A stretch of 35,923 nucleotides of DNA from Defluviitaleaceae bacterium. GTDB lineage: Bacteria; Bacillota; Clostridia; Lachnospirales; WQUN01. The stretch is taken from contig WQRX01000038.1 of assembly GCA_009786535.1 (NCBI GenBank), positions 1-35,923 on the forward strand, in the 5' to 3' direction. The notes beneath the pieces were generated by a model that was given only the letters and a program-made list of their open reading frames with translations, searched no databases and had not been told where the DNA came from. The position numbers and the translations under genes were made by a program. Positions 1 through 9,000 of the stretch are shown here, piece by piece. Each line of letters begins with the position of its first letter. The first letter of the stretch is position 1.

Positions 1-11
1 GAACTCGGCAA

Positions 12-28
12 GGGTTACTAGCTAACCC
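12..28. other. Small inverted repeat near the window edge
   Basis: GGGTTA (12-17) and TAACCC (23-28) pair around a five-base loop. There is no following T tract, so it is not a standard terminator. It could belong to an RNA or 3' region starting outside the window. Nothing recognisable as a gene is seen in bases 1-110. Confidence 0.3.
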
Positions 29-111
29 ACTGGTCGTTTGAACTATACAGGAAACGCTGTTTCTTGGCTTCGCTTTCCTTCTCTGTGTTTAGTTTTTAAT
101 GATTTATTACG

Positions 112-137
112 CCGCACTTGAAATGTGCGGTGTTTTA
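112..137 (+). terminator. Rho-independent terminator-like hairpin
   Basis: CCGCAC (112-117) and GTGCGG (125-130) form a six-pair G+C-rich stem around a seven-base loop, followed by TGTTTTATT. It probably ends a transcript that enters from outside the window. It lies just before the ribosome binding site of the first gene, so partial read-through is possible. Confidence 0.55.
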
Positions 138-160
138 TTATTCCATCTTCGAGGTGTTGT

Positions 161-397
161 ATGAAGCGGTTCGAGTATAAATACCTAGAGTTACACATGA
201 GCATAACCCGTGGGTCACAGTTATTTGATTTAGAGGACGAAACGACCATTCCCATTGGGGATTTTAGCGACTATGGTCCTGGGCTTGTGCGGCATTTTAA
301 TTTATTGGGGCGCGAAGGCTGGGAATTGGTGGGTTATGCCGTGGGGGAGAAAAATGTGTTTGAATATTGCTTTAAGCGGGAACTTCCCGCGCAGTAG
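161..397 (+). CDS. DUF4177-like small protein
   Basis: A 78-residue protein. It begins with a charged aromatic strand (KRFEYKYLEL) and contains a central LGREGWELVGY segment, the hallmark of the DUF4177 type of small cytoplasmic proteins, whose function is unknown. The start at 161 is chosen because GAGGTG (151-156) lies four bases upstream; a more upstream ATG at 125 sits inside the preceding hairpin and has no ribosome binding site. There are no membrane segments. It is followed by a hairpin terminator at 431-464 and so appears to be a single-gene unit. The family assignment rests only on the pattern of the EGWELV segment. Confidence 0.7.
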   Translation: MKRFEYKYLELHMSITRGSQLFDLEDETTIPIGDFSDYGPGLVRHFNLLGREGWELVGYAVGEKNVFEYCFKRELPAQ

Positions 398-430
398 AAG
401 ACGAAATAGGTGTAAAAAGCCATTCAATGT

Positions 431-464
431 AAAACGAGAATCGGTGAAAATTGGTTCTCGTTTT
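431..464 (+). terminator. Rho-independent terminator after the DUF4177-like gene
   Basis: AAAACGAGAA (431-440) pairs perfectly with TTCTCGTTTT (455-464) across a 14-base loop. The T-rich end of the 3' arm serves as the U tract on the plus strand. The position 34 bases after the stop codon fits a terminator for that gene. Confidence 0.65.
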
Positions 465-564
465 CTGTTGTATATGCAAAAATTTCCGTCAAAAAGGTCG
501 AGAAGCTTACGAAAATAATTGCTATACTGTTTCCACTCTCGAGAGGAATTAAGGGTGAGACCTA

Positions 565-772
565 GTGGATTACAATGCGCAAATAGGCTTGCTGATTGCT
601 TGCTTGCATTGAGCAGAATATCAAAAATAGTTCCGGTTATCGTGTGATGGGGCAGGTGGTGGGTTATTTTTATCGGCATTTACGTGAGATGTTTCAAAAT
701 GTGACGCAAATTTCGTTGTCGCGTTATATTCTGATGCGAAAAATCGCACATGCTGTAATACCGCATGAATAA
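565..772 (+). pseudogene. Frameshifted AraC-family regulator fragment
   Basis: A GTG at 565 behind AAGGGTGAG opens a frame reading VDYNAQIGLLIA, which stops early. Shifting frame across a tandem TTGC TTGC run (about 596-606) continues as CIEQNIKN and later REMFQNVTQISLSRYILMRK up to a stop at 770-772. This order resembles the N-terminal helix and second helix-turn-helix of AraC-type regulators (consensus like YIEENL, then FHRMF...G.SLSEYIRRRR). Removing one TTGC unit restores a continuous frame, so slippage in a short tandem repeat is a plausible inactivating event. The middle of the domain fits poorly and the C-terminal sensing domain is absent. Assignment is tentative. Confidence 0.4.
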
Positions 773-832
773 CTGGAAATAACCGTAACAAAAATATAAC
801 CGTAAAATCCCGTAATACCGCGCGTCGCTACA

Positions 833-1067
833 GATGCAATACCAAAGCACTCTACCATCATATTAGATAATGCGACTTTTCACCGAAAAGCAAAACTGTG
901 CGAATTAACTGCTGACGCAGATTGTGAAATAATATTTTTACCCCCGTATTCCCTCGACCCTAATCCTATAGAGAAATTTTGGGTAGCTAAAACAAACGCT
1001 CAAAAACGTGCTTCACTTGTTTCCGAATTTTGATACCGCTTTAATGGACTGCTTTAAAATTAAATGA
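833..1067 (+). pseudogene. IS630-type (DDE) transposase remnant, 3' end
   Basis: Reading from about 833 gives PKHSTIILDNATFHRKAKL, then IIFLPPYSLDPNPIEKFW, up to a stop at 1031-1033. These are the second Asp block (LDNATFH) and the final DDE motif region (LPPYSP.LNPIE.FW) of IS630/Tc1-like transposases. A one-base shift near 1030 continues as FDTALMDCFKIK before a stop at 1065-1067, matching the usual C-terminus (ALxDCF), so there is a frameshift as well as a missing 5' half. No clear terminal inverted repeats were found. Bases 773-832 between this and the AraC fragment hold nothing I recognise. This is a dead insertion-sequence scar, not a functional element. Confidence 0.8.
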
Positions 1068-1094
1068 CTATACTACGTGGCTACCTTTTATATA

Positions 1095-1129
1095 AAAAGA
1101 TGCTTTCCCCTCTTACCCCAAGGAAAGCA
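1095..1129 (-). terminator. Terminator of the minus-strand tyrS-engB operon
   Basis: TGCTTTCC (1101-1108) pairs with GGAAAGCA (1122-1129). Read on the minus strand the hairpin is followed by TCTTTTTATA. It lies about 75 bases beyond the stop of the S1-domain gene, the last gene of the operon. Confidence 0.6.
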
Positions 1130-1204
1130 CCCTCCCGTATTTCATCAGTTTACCTATTTTCATCCCAAACTGCCTGTCGTCAATTATCACGCGGTTATCC
1201 ATCC

Positions 1205-1624
1205 TTACCTTCTCTTATTCCTCCGATTAATCCCCGCTATGCGCTCATTGGATATTTTCTGCCATGATTTAAATTTTTCTTCGAAGGAAGCGGCTTGGGC
1301 GGCGGTGATTACGGGAGGCGGGTCGTAGCGGTAGTGCCCGCCTTCGCCGTCCTCGTCGTCTTCATATGCCCATGCGGTTTGGGGGACGTCTTTCATAGAG
1401 AGGGAGATTTTGCCCGTCGCCTCATCGTTAGAAACTACACGCACGTCCACTTCATCGCCGATGTTTAGCACATCTGCCACGTTTTGCACATATCCGTTGG
1501 TAATTTGTGAAATATGAACCAGCCCGGGTACGCCCCCGGGCAGGGAAATTATCGCACCAAAGGGCTTTATTTTAAGCACCGAGCCTGTATATATATTGCC
1601 GACCACAATTGCATTTCCTGCCAC
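1205..1624 (-). CDS. S1 RNA-binding domain protein (YabR/GSP13-like)
   Basis: A 139-residue protein. An S1/OB-fold domain occupies about residues 9-78 (GNIYTGSVLKIKPFGAIISL, then GLVHISQI, then GDEVDVRVV and GKISLSMK). This is the fold of the general stress protein 13/YabR/CvfD group of Firmicutes, which bind RNA or ribosomes and act after transcription. A short acidic and glycine-rich linker (EDDEDGEGG) leads to a basic C-terminal tail ending NRRNKRR. I chose the GTG start at 1624 because AAAGGAG lies eight bases upstream; the longer reading frame to 1690 runs into the end of engB. It is the last gene of the minus-strand operon, 23 bases after engB. The exact subfamily is uncertain. Confidence 0.8.
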   Translation of the reverse strand: MAGNAIVVGNIYTGSVLKIKPFGAIISLPGGVPGLVHISQITNGYVQNVADVLNIGDEVDVRVVSNDEATGKISLSMKDVPQTAWAYEDDEDGEGGHYRYDPPPVITAAQAASFEEKFKSWQKISNERIAGINRRNKRR

Positions 1625-1647
1625 GCTAACAACTCCTTTGCCCGCAA

Positions 1648-2244
1648 CTATAACACACCCAGCCCGCAACTGTCTAGGATTAGCGCCCACAGCTCGTCCC
1701 GCCCTTGGCGCGTTTCTGCGGAAAAAGGAATGGGCGGGGCATCCGACCCCAGCGCTTTTTTCATTATTGAAAGATGGCGCGGCATTTGGTTGCGCGTAAT
1801 TTTATCCGCCTTCGTAGCAATTACGGTGAAGGGCAACGTATAATGCACGCACCACTCGTATATCATGCGGTCGCCTGCAGAAGGCTCGTGCCGTATGTCC
1901 ATCAGCAGAAAAATGCGCTTTAACGGCGCACGGTCGCGTAAATATCCCTCTACCATGCCGCCCCATTTCTCCTGCTCCACCTTCGAAACTTTGGCATACC
2001 CATAGCCCGGCAAATCCACAAAATACAGCTTTTCTTCTACGGAAAAAAAATTTATCGTACGCGTTTTACCCGGCTGGCGACTGGTACGCGCCAATTTCTT
2101 GCGCCCAAGCATGGCGTTAATCAACGAAGACTTCCCCACGTTAGAACGCCCAACAAAAGCCACCTCCGGGTAGCCGGTGGTGGGGAACTGGGCAGGGGCA
2201 ACCGCCGTTGCGGCAATATCGGTATTGTTGATGATAAGGCTCAT
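1648..2244 (-). CDS. engB: Ribosome biogenesis GTP-binding protein EngB (YsxC/YihA)
   Basis: A 198-residue TRAFAC-class GTPase needed for assembly of the large ribosomal subunit. The G1 P-loop GRSNVGKS is at residues 32-39, G3 is DLPGYGYA, and G4 is TKAD near residue 150, followed by the FSAETRQG region (G5-like). The TSRQPGKTRTINFF stretch is the characteristic switch I/G2 region of EngB. Length equals the usual 190-205. The ATG at 2244 is supported by GAAGGAA seven bases upstream; an upstream in-frame start at 2292 would overlap the acyltransferase gene. It sits 11 bases after the acyltransferase and before the S1-domain gene, consistent with a translation-related operon. Confidence 0.95.
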   Translation of the reverse strand: MSLIINNTDIAATAVAPAQFPTTGYPEVAFVGRSNVGKSSLINAMLGRKKLARTSRQPGKTRTINFFSVEEKLYFVDLPGYGYAKVSKVEQEKWGGMVEGYLRDRAPLKRIFLLMDIRHEPSAGDRMIYEWCVHYTLPFTVIATKADKITRNQMPRHLSIMKKALGSDAPPIPFSAETRQGRDELWALILDSCGLGVL

Positions 2245-2255
2245 ATATCGTTCCT

Positions 2256-3101
2256 TCAAATAAGAATAACGCCGAATTGCTCGGTAAACCAACGATTTTC
2301 CCGCAACAAACGATGCGCACCTTTTTGCAAGGTGGTTTGGGCTATGTGTTGGGCAAAATCGGTTTTATGTTTGTCAAAACCGAAGAGGAATTGATAAATT
2401 ACGGGGTGCGTACCCCCGCCTTCCCCCGTTCTGGTGAATAATGCAGCGAATTGTAAGATATTACTTTCGGGGGGTAATATTTCTTTTATTTCGTCGCCCA
2501 ACAGCCAGCAAGATAGCGTAAGTGCTTTGTAATTTCTTTCAGGGAAGTGTGATTTGGCGAATTGTACTGCCCATTCCATGGAACGCTTGCACGCGTCAAT
2601 ATCCAGCTTCCCGCTTGCGGGGATGTGGATGTCCAGCGCAGGCGCACCATCGTGTGTTTCGTTCATCATAAATTGCAAACGCCCCAATTGAAATAATTCC
2701 CCTGTCATATGGCTAATGAGCCAATCGGTGTCGCCAATACCCACGCGCCCGTGTTGCGCGGCGTAACAGTCTGCCCACAGGTTAAAATCTTGCATGGTGG
2801 CGGCAAGAATCGTTTCGGGGATATTTCGGCGGGTATAAATGTCCCGCAATCGGTCAAAATGTTTGTCAAACACCGCCGCCGCAAAACAATCTGCCGCATC
2901 TGCACCCAATGCGCGGGAAATAATTTCGCGGTTTTCACCCAACATTCGCAAAAATCCGTCTTGGTCATTTTTATCGTATAACAAATGGATTAAATCCGTT
3001 GCCAACGATTGTAATTTTGCGGTGCTATTAATTTTAACTTGCGCTTGATTTATTTTTTTCTTTAGGACGTCATTGGTTAAATAGTCGGTTAGCGTTTTCA
3101 C
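2256..3101 (-). CDS. GNAT-like acyltransferase domain protein
   Basis: A 281-residue protein resembling the Firmicutes acyltransferase family that pairs an N-terminal NAT_N-like domain with a GNAT_C-like domain. The recognisable stretch is TDWLISHMTGELFQLGRLQF at about residues 125-146, followed by a LDIHIPASGKLD segment and a SCWLLGDEIKEILPPESNI segment, in the order I expect of this family. Donor and acceptor are unknown. The start is GTG at 3101, overlapping the TGA of tyrS by four bases (GTGA), indicating translational coupling. No signal peptide or membrane segment is seen. The family call is from motif memory and the reaction is not established. Confidence 0.7.
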   Translation of the reverse strand: MKTLTDYLTNDVLKKKINQAQVKINSTAKLQSLATDLIHLLYDKNDQDGFLRMLGENREIISRALGADAADCFAAAVFDKHFDRLRDIYTRRNIPETILAATMQDFNLWADCYAAQHGRVGIGDTDWLISHMTGELFQLGRLQFMMNETHDGAPALDIHIPASGKLDIDACKRSMEWAVQFAKSHFPERNYKALTLSCWLLGDEIKEILPPESNILQFAALFTRTGEGGGTHPVIYQFLFGFDKHKTDFAQHIAQTTLQKGAHRLLRENRWFTEQFGVILI

Positions 3102-4354
3102 ACCAAACGCCCGCGGTGGAAAATTTTTTTACCCTTTTGGATAAGCAAATAACCGTCCTTGTCAAAGTCCTCGGCGGTTATAATTTGCTCGTGGGTTTCA
3201 ATTTTTTTATCATTCATTTTTATGCCGTTTTGTTGAATGAGGCGGCGTGCTTCGCCACGGGATTCGATAAGCCCCATTTTTTCCAGCAACACTACGATGT
3301 TAATGCCCGCATCAGCCTCCCCACGGGGAATATCCGTCTGCGGCATGGCATTTGCCCCGTTGGGAGCGCTCCCAACTGCGGAAGCACCACGCCCACTAGC
3401 AAACAATGTCTTCGCCGCGTCCTGCGCTTTTTGCGCTTCTTCCTGACCATGGACAATCTTTGTTACTTCGAGGGCGAGGATTTCTTTTGCCTTATTTAGC
3501 TCCGCGCCTTGCCAACGCGCCATTTCTTCAATCTCATCTAAGTCCAAAAACGTAAATAACTTCAAATCGCGTATTACCACGGCATCGCCCGTGTTGCGCC
3601 AGTGCTGGTAAAAATCGTAGGGCGATGTCTTTTCCGCGCTTAACCACACGGCATTCCCCATGGATTTGCCCATTTTCCCGCCGTCGGCGGCAGTAAGCAA
3701 TACATTGGTTAGTCCGTACACCTGCTTACCTTCAATTTTGCGCACAAGGTCTATCCCCGCGATAATGTTGCCCCATTGCTCGCTTCCCCCCAACTGCAAC
3801 AGGCAGTTATGACGGCGGTACAACTCCAAAAAATCATAAGCTTGCATAAGCATGTACGTCATTTCGAAGGCGGTTAACCCGTCTGCAAGTCGTGATTTAT
3901 AACATTCGGCGGCGAGCATTTTATTCACATTAAAATGCACGCCATAATCCCGCATAAAGCTAACCAAATTCAAGTCCAGCAGCCAGCCATTGTCTTCCAC
4001 AATGGTTTCCGCATTTACCTCTCCCGCGAAATGGGCAAACTGCTTTTTAAAACATTCGATATTATGCGCCACTTCCTCGGGGGGCATTACGCGACGCATG
4101 TCGTTACGGTCGGTGGGATCGCCAATCATGCCCGTGCCCGTACCCATAAGGGTAATCAACCGATGCCCCGCCTGCTGCATGTGCGTGTGCATCATAATGG
4201 TAAGCAAATGTCCTGTAGTTAAACTGTTTGCCGTGGGGTCATAACCGCGGTAAAAAGTAACGGATTCGCGCCCCAGCAGGTCACGCAATTCCTCTTCGTG
4301 GGTACATTGGGCGATAAAACCCCGTGCCTTAAGCGTATCGTAAACATTAGGCAT
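3098..4354 (-). CDS. tyrS: Tyrosyl-tRNA synthetase
   Basis: A 418-residue class I aminoacyl-tRNA synthetase that charges tRNA-Tyr. The HIGH-like signature appears as TGHLL near residues 47-51, the tyrosine pocket includes MLMQAYDFLEL and GGSEQWGNI, and the KMSKS loop is GGKMGKSMG near residue 229. An S4 RNA-binding domain is at the C-terminus (EKMGLIESRGEARRLIQQ, then IKMNDKKIE). Between the catalytic and S4 domains lies a low-complexity linker rich in Gly, Ala and Ser (ASGRGASAVGSAPNGANAMP), whose DNA contains the 16-base palindrome at 3360-3375. It starts inside the 3' end of the HD hydrolase gene (8-base overlap) and overlaps the next gene by four bases. Functional core appears intact. Confidence 0.97.
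   Translation of the reverse strand: MPNVYDTLKARGFIAQCTHEEELRDLLGRESVTFYRGYDPTANSLTTGHLLTIMMHTHMQQAGHRLITLMGTGTGMIGDPTDRNDMRRVMPPEEVAHNIECFKKQFAHFAGEVNAETIVEDNGWLLDLNLVSFMRDYGVHFNVNKMLAAECYKSRLADGLTAFEMTYMLMQAYDFLELYRRHNCLLQLGGSEQWGNIIAGIDLVRKIEGKQVYGLTNVLLTAADGGKMGKSMGNAVWLSAEKTSPYDFYQHWRNTGDAVVIRDLKLFTFLDLDEIEEMARWQGAELNKAKEILALEVTKIVHGQEEAQKAQDAAKTLFASGRGASAVGSAPNGANAMPQTDIPRGEADAGINIVVLLEKMGLIESRGEARRLIQQNGIKMNDKKIETHEQIITAEDFDKDGYLLIQKGKKIFHRGRLV
3360..3375. repeat. GGGANCGNTCCC palindrome, copy in tyrS
   Basis: TTGGGAGCGCTCCCAA is a perfect 16-base palindrome. In tyrS it encodes V-G-S-A-P-N in the linker before the S4 domain, a position tolerant of insertions. It is one of seven exact matches to GGGANCGNTCCC in the window, all within genes. 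Confidence 0.75.
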
Positions 4355-4916
4355 GGATACTCACCTCTTCCTCGCAATCGCGCATGGCAAGGATGGTTTC
4401 CTGTATCAAATCGTCTAATGTCCAGCCCAGTGCGACCGCGCCTTGGGTAATTACCTCCCGCGAGCAGCCTGCGGCAAATTTTTTGTCTTTGAATTTCTTC
4501 TTCACGCTGGAAAGTTCTAAATCCTGTGTGGATTTGCTTGGGCGCATAAGCGCGGTTGCCCAAATTAGCCCCGTTAGTTCGTCCGTTGCGTATAAAAATT
4601 TTTCCATAATATGGGTCGGCTCGTAGGGCGAATTTGTCATGCCCCAGCCATGACTTAGCGCAGATGCGATAATTTCCTCGGGCACATTTTCGCCGCGCAG
4701 TATTTCTATACCCGCAACGCAATGGTCGTCGGGGTGAAGTTCGAAATCCACGTCGTGTAACATGCCTACAATACGCCAATATTCCTCCCGCGATGGGTTA
4801 TGCTTGCGGGCAAAATAACCCATTACGCCGCTCACCGTTTCGGCATGGCGGTGCAGGAAAGGCTCTTTGTTATATTTGCGGTGAATGGCACGGGCAACGG
4901 GTAAGTTAATTTGCAT
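4347..4916 (-). CDS. HD-domain phosphohydrolase
   Basis: A 189-residue HD-superfamily protein. The metal-binding pattern is visible: His residues at LHRHAE (22-24), the HD doublet at MLHDVD (His54-Asp55), a second His-rich stretch HPDDHC, and an Asp in ATDELTGLI around residue 112. Members hydrolyse phosphate esters, often nucleotides; the substrate here cannot be inferred. The ATG at 4916 follows AAGGAGAATAACC. It overlaps the tyrS start by 8 bases, suggesting coupled translation. Length (about 190) is typical for stand-alone HDIG-type hydrolases in Clostridia. No membrane or sensory domains are present. Confidence 0.85.
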   Translation of the reverse strand: MQINLPVARAIHRKYNKEPFLHRHAETVSGVMGYFARKHNPSREEYWRIVGMLHDVDFELHPDDHCVAGIEILRGENVPEEIIASALSHGWGMTNSPYEPTHIMEKFLYATDELTGLIWATALMRPSKSTQDLELSSVKKKFKDKKFAAGCSREVITQGAVALGWTLDDLIQETILAMRDCEEEVSIHA

Positions 4917-4944
4917 GGTTATTCTCCTTTTGTTACCGTTATTT

Positions 4945-5457
4945 TTATTTTTCGCAATCTTTTTTAATACACGCGGTTATTTCACTATACGAAAGCCCAA
5001 TGTCTAAACGACCGCATTGCGCAAGGGTTTTGTCGGATGCCACCTTGCGATTTGGCTTGCGCTTTATGTGCATAAGGCGAATAAAATCGTCATGCAGGGA
5101 ATCGTCTTTTACGGTAAAGCCCAGCCATTTTCCGTCATGCAAAGCCTCGGTCGCGTCGTATTCCTTGCATACCGTTTCGCTAAAATCATTCCGCCGGGCA
5201 TCGAATTTTTCCCGCTCTGTCTTCCCCAGCACCACACATACAAGAAAATGCCCGTCACGCAAATGACACGAAATTAACGCCTTGCCGCTTCGCTTAAAAA
5301 ACAGGTTATTATAATGCTTTTGTGTGGGCTTGCCTTCTGCCCAAATTTCATCCAGTTCATAGTAATAACGAATATAGCCAACCAGCTTTTCCCACGCGGG
5401 GGCGGCATTACCCAGCAGGTTTTTTACTTCTTTATAGGGCTTTGTAGGTCTGTCCAT
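4945..5457 (-). CDS. DUF3788-family protein
   Basis: A 170-residue cytoplasmic protein with the layout of DUF3788: an N-terminal AWEKLVGYIRYYYELDEIW segment, a K-rich KHYNNLFFKRSGKALISCHL segment, and a C-terminal LHDDFIRLMHIKRKP region. The fold is thought to be a small alpha/beta domain and function is unknown. Three ATG codons lie at the 5' end (5469, 5460, 5457). I chose 5457 because GGGGTG lies at a proper distance just upstream; 5460 is equally possible. It is the first gene of the minus-strand operon, with 28 bases to the HD hydrolase. Confidence 0.65.
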   Translation of the reverse strand: MDRPTKPYKEVKNLLGNAAPAWEKLVGYIRYYYELDEIWAEGKPTQKHYNNLFFKRSGKALISCHLRDGHFLVCVVLGKTEREKFDARRNDFSETVCKEYDATEALHDGKWLGFTVKDDSLHDDFIRLMHIKRKPNRKVASDKTLAQCGRLDIGLSYSEITACIKKDCEK

Positions 5458-5478
5458 CATACACCCCATACAAATTTT

Positions 5479-5508
5479 TTGTAATGATAGCGCGTTTTCC
5501 GCTATAAT
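5479..5508 (+). promoter_or_regulatory. Candidate sigma-A promoter for the nitroreductase gene
   Basis: TTGTAA (5479-5484) and TATAAT (5503-5508) are separated by 18 bases. The predicted transcript start would lie very close to the AAAGGAGG ribosome binding site at 5514-5521, leaving an unusually short leader, so this is only a candidate. Confidence 0.35.
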
Positions 5509-5528
5509 GCAAAAAAAGGAGGCATACC

Positions 5529-6050
5529 ATGTTATTAGAAGCCATTAAAAACCGCCGTAGTATCCGCGCGTACAAGGATACCCCCGTTTCTAAAGAACAG
5601 CTTAAAATTTTGCTGGAGGCGGCAATGCTTTCCCCCTCGGCGTGTAATACGCGCCCGTGGAAATTTATCGCCGTCACGCGGCGGGAAACGTTAAACGCGC
5701 TGGCAGATGTGCATAAATGGGCGCAAATGCTGCGCACCGCACCCGCCGCAATTGTAATGCTTGCGTTGCCCGAAACACAGGCAGGCATACACGATGGACT
5801 TGCAGAGGGCTACTTTCCGCAGGATTTGGGCGCAGCAACGGAGAGTATATTAATCCAAGCCGAAAGCATGGGACTTAGTGCGTGCTGGTGCGGTGTTTTC
5901 CCCAAAGACCCGCTGATAAAAGCCGTGCGCGAAGTACTTGGGCTAAGTGAAAACGACCTGCCCTTTAACATTATTGCCGTTGGCGAACGGGGCGAATCCC
6001 CTGCGGCACGCGGCGCATACGACGAAAATAAAGTTGCGTGGATTGAATAA
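5529..6050 (+). CDS. Nitroreductase-family flavoprotein
   Basis: A 173-residue FMN-dependent oxidoreductase of the nitroreductase superfamily. The N-terminus has the FMN-phosphate motif KNRRSIRAYKD, followed by AAMLSPSACNTRPWKFIAV (FMN binding), and the middle has DLGAATESILIQAESMGLSACWCGVF, which forms the dimer/FMN pocket. The C-terminus has the IIAVGERGE motif. Such enzymes reduce quinones, nitro compounds or flavins with NAD(P)H; the native substrate is unknown. ATG 5529 follows a strong AAAGGAGG. The stop is three bases upstream of addB, so the two are likely co-transcribed. Length 170-200 is normal for this group. Confidence 0.9.
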   Translation: MLLEAIKNRRSIRAYKDTPVSKEQLKILLEAAMLSPSACNTRPWKFIAVTRRETLNALADVHKWAQMLRTAPAAIVMLALPETQAGIHDGLAEGYFPQDLGAATESILIQAESMGLSACWCGVFPKDPLIKAVREVLGLSENDLPFNIIAVGERGESPAARGAYDENKVAWIE

Positions 6051-6053
6051 CAC

Positions 6054-9000
6054 ATGGGTCTACAATTCATTTTAGGCGCGTCGGGCACGGGGAAAACGAC
6101 CCGCTGTCTAGCGGAAATTGACGCATTTTTAACACAATATGCGGCGGATGCTCACGCACCGCCGCTATATTATCTTGTGCCTGAGCAGTTTTCCCTGCAA
6201 GCGGAACGTTTAATTTTAACAAACCGCAATGCAACAATGCGCGTGCAGGTGCTTAGCTTTAATCGGCTTGCATTCCGTTTGTTTTCCGCGCTGGGCGGAC
6301 CGCCGGGGCGCGTGGCTGATGAATTGGCAAAGGCGATGCTATTACGCAAGGTACTTTTTGAAAATGCAGATGCACTGAAATATTACCAAAGCGCGTATGA
6401 CAAGCAAGGCTTTGTAGAAGCGCTTGCGCATACCGTTACGGAATTAAACCACTACCGTATTACGGCACAGAATTTACGCGACCGTGCCAGAAACGTTCCC
6501 GACGCGGAAGGCGATGCACTTGCGGCAAAGCTATACGACCTTGCATTAATCACCGAAAAATATCGCGCGGCAGTAAACGGGCAGTACTTGCTCACAGATG
6601 ACATGCTGGAGCTGCTTATCCAACGTTTGCAAGCCCATGCAGGAACGCTCCCGTTGCTGGACAATGCACATATGTATGCAGACGGTTTTTCGGGCTTCAC
6701 CCCGCAGGAACGACAGGTGCTGGTACAGCTTATGCACCGCGCAAAGCACGTTACCATAACTCTCACCACGCGGGATACGCCAATTGTCACCGACCCGCTA
6801 TGTGCCGCGCCGCGGGCAACGCAGGAACGGCTAATGCACGAAGCAACACAAGCGGGCATTCCCGTTTTACCGCCCGTGCATATGAAAGAAAATTTTCGCC
6901 ATGCCCATAACAAAAGGCTGGCTTTTTTTGTGGAAAATTACGCGATATTACTCAAAGACGTGAAATCATTTAACGCACCGCCAAATGGGAGCGCGCCCGC
7001 AACAAATGAAACACAAATTGAAATCATTCCCGCAAGCGACCCGTATGCCGCGGTACTTGCAGCAGCTTCGCGCATACAGGCGTGGAGGCACAAAAATGGG
7101 TACCGCTTCCGCGACATTGCCATTTTGTGCGGGGACCGCTCCCGCTACGAAAAAACCCTTCGCACCGTGTTTGACCAAATGCAAATCCCCCTCTTTGTTG
7201 ATACGGAAACGGATATTTTATCGCACCCGCTAACGGAATTAATCCGCGCCGCATTTGATATTGTAAACCGCAATTTTAACTATGAAAGTGTGTTTCGTTT
7301 TTTAAAAACGGGGCTAACGGGCATTGCGCAAAACAACGTGGATATGCTGGAAAACTACGCCCTTGCCCACGGCATCTCAGGGTATCGCTGGCAGTATGAA
7401 ATGGCGCACCCAATGGCGGAAGCGGCGCGCATTACGTTTATGAACGCGTTAAAAAATTTCTGCAAAGCGGGGAAAAAGGAAACTGTTACGGGCTTTAGCC
7501 GAAGGACTTTTGACTTACTATACACACTCAATGTGCCTGATACGCTGGCAAGTCGGTTTGCCGCCTATATAAAGGCAGGCGACCCAGATACCGCCCGTAT
7601 GCATAAGCAAATTTGGCCAAAAATCTGTGAAGTTTTTGACAAATTGGTGGAAATACTCGGCGAAACAAAAGTGACCCCGCAGGAATTTGCGGCATTGCTT
7701 GACACAGGCTTTTCGCAGATAGGGCTTGGGCGCATCCCCCCCACGTTGGAGCAGGTGGTGCTTGGCGATACGGGGCGTTCGCGCTATCCTGCCATTAGGG
7801 CAATGCTTGTGCTTGGCGCCAATGAGGGAGCGCTCCCGCCCGCACCAACCGCCCCCGGTTTATTTACCGACGACGAGCGGGAGAAGTTGCGCAACACCGC
7901 GCTGGAACTTGCGCCCGATTTGATTGACGCCGTAAACGAGCAGTTCTACGCGCTGTATTGTGCGCTGTCCCAGCCTGCTGATGCGCTGGCATTTATCTAT
8001 GCCGAGGGGGAACTGAGCGGTACACCCCTGCGGCCTTCGCCCGTTTTACGCACAGTAAACGCGCTATTTCCCGACATAAAACCCACGCCGTATATACCCG
8101 TACAGGCGCACGCGCCTTCCCCTTCCCTTGCCGGCGCAGGAACGCTCCCGCACGCTCCCGCACCCCAACTAATGCGTGATGTGTACGGCACAACCTTACA
8201 CACAGCGGCTTCGCGGTTAGAAGCATACGCCCGCTGTCCTTTTGCGTATTATTTAACCTATTTGCTAACGGCAAAACCGCGCAAGCAATACGAGGTGCTT
8301 CCAACGGATTTGGGGATATTGTTTCACGATGTGGTGGCGCGGTATGCACTGCAACACAAATGGCTACCCCGCTCCAGGTCCGAAATTGACGCAATTGTCA
8401 CTGAATTGGTACAAGAAATTACCCCCGAGAACGCCGCGTTACGCGGGTCGGCACGCAACCGCCACGTACTGGAGAAAGCACGCCGCGTGTGCACCGCGTC
8501 CATTTGGGCGCTTACCGAGCAAATGAAAGACAATGCCTACGCCCCCGCCTTCGCGGAAATTGACCTGCCTGAAACCGCGCCCATTCCCTTAGATAACGGG
8601 AAAAAGCTATCCCTCACAGGGCGGATTGACCGCGTGGATTTGCACGAAGCCGAGGACGGTAACACCTATGTGCAAATCATCGACTACAAATCGGGCAACG
8701 CCCGTTTCCGCGGGGAGGAAATCCAAAACGGTACGCAATTACAGCTTATACTGTATTTAAATGCCATGCTAAAAAGCCCTGAAATCAAGAACCCACGGGC
8801 GGGGGGCATTTTCTACTTCCCCATCAGCGACCCGCTGGTAAAAACGGATATTCTGCTGGAAGAGCCTGTGCGCGAGGCTGCGCTGCTCAAGCAATTCAAG
8901 CCCAGCGGCATCGTCCCCGATGAAAAAAACGCCGCTTATTTTGCTTTTCTTTCCCAAGCCGCAGACGCAAAAATTAAACAGCTTGCCACGCAGCTTACGG

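Noticed and set aside
7993..8394. 133-codon minus-strand ORF inside addB
   Set aside because: It lies antisense to conserved AddB coding sequence, has no ribosome binding site or recognisable domain, and reflects G+C-biased third positions.
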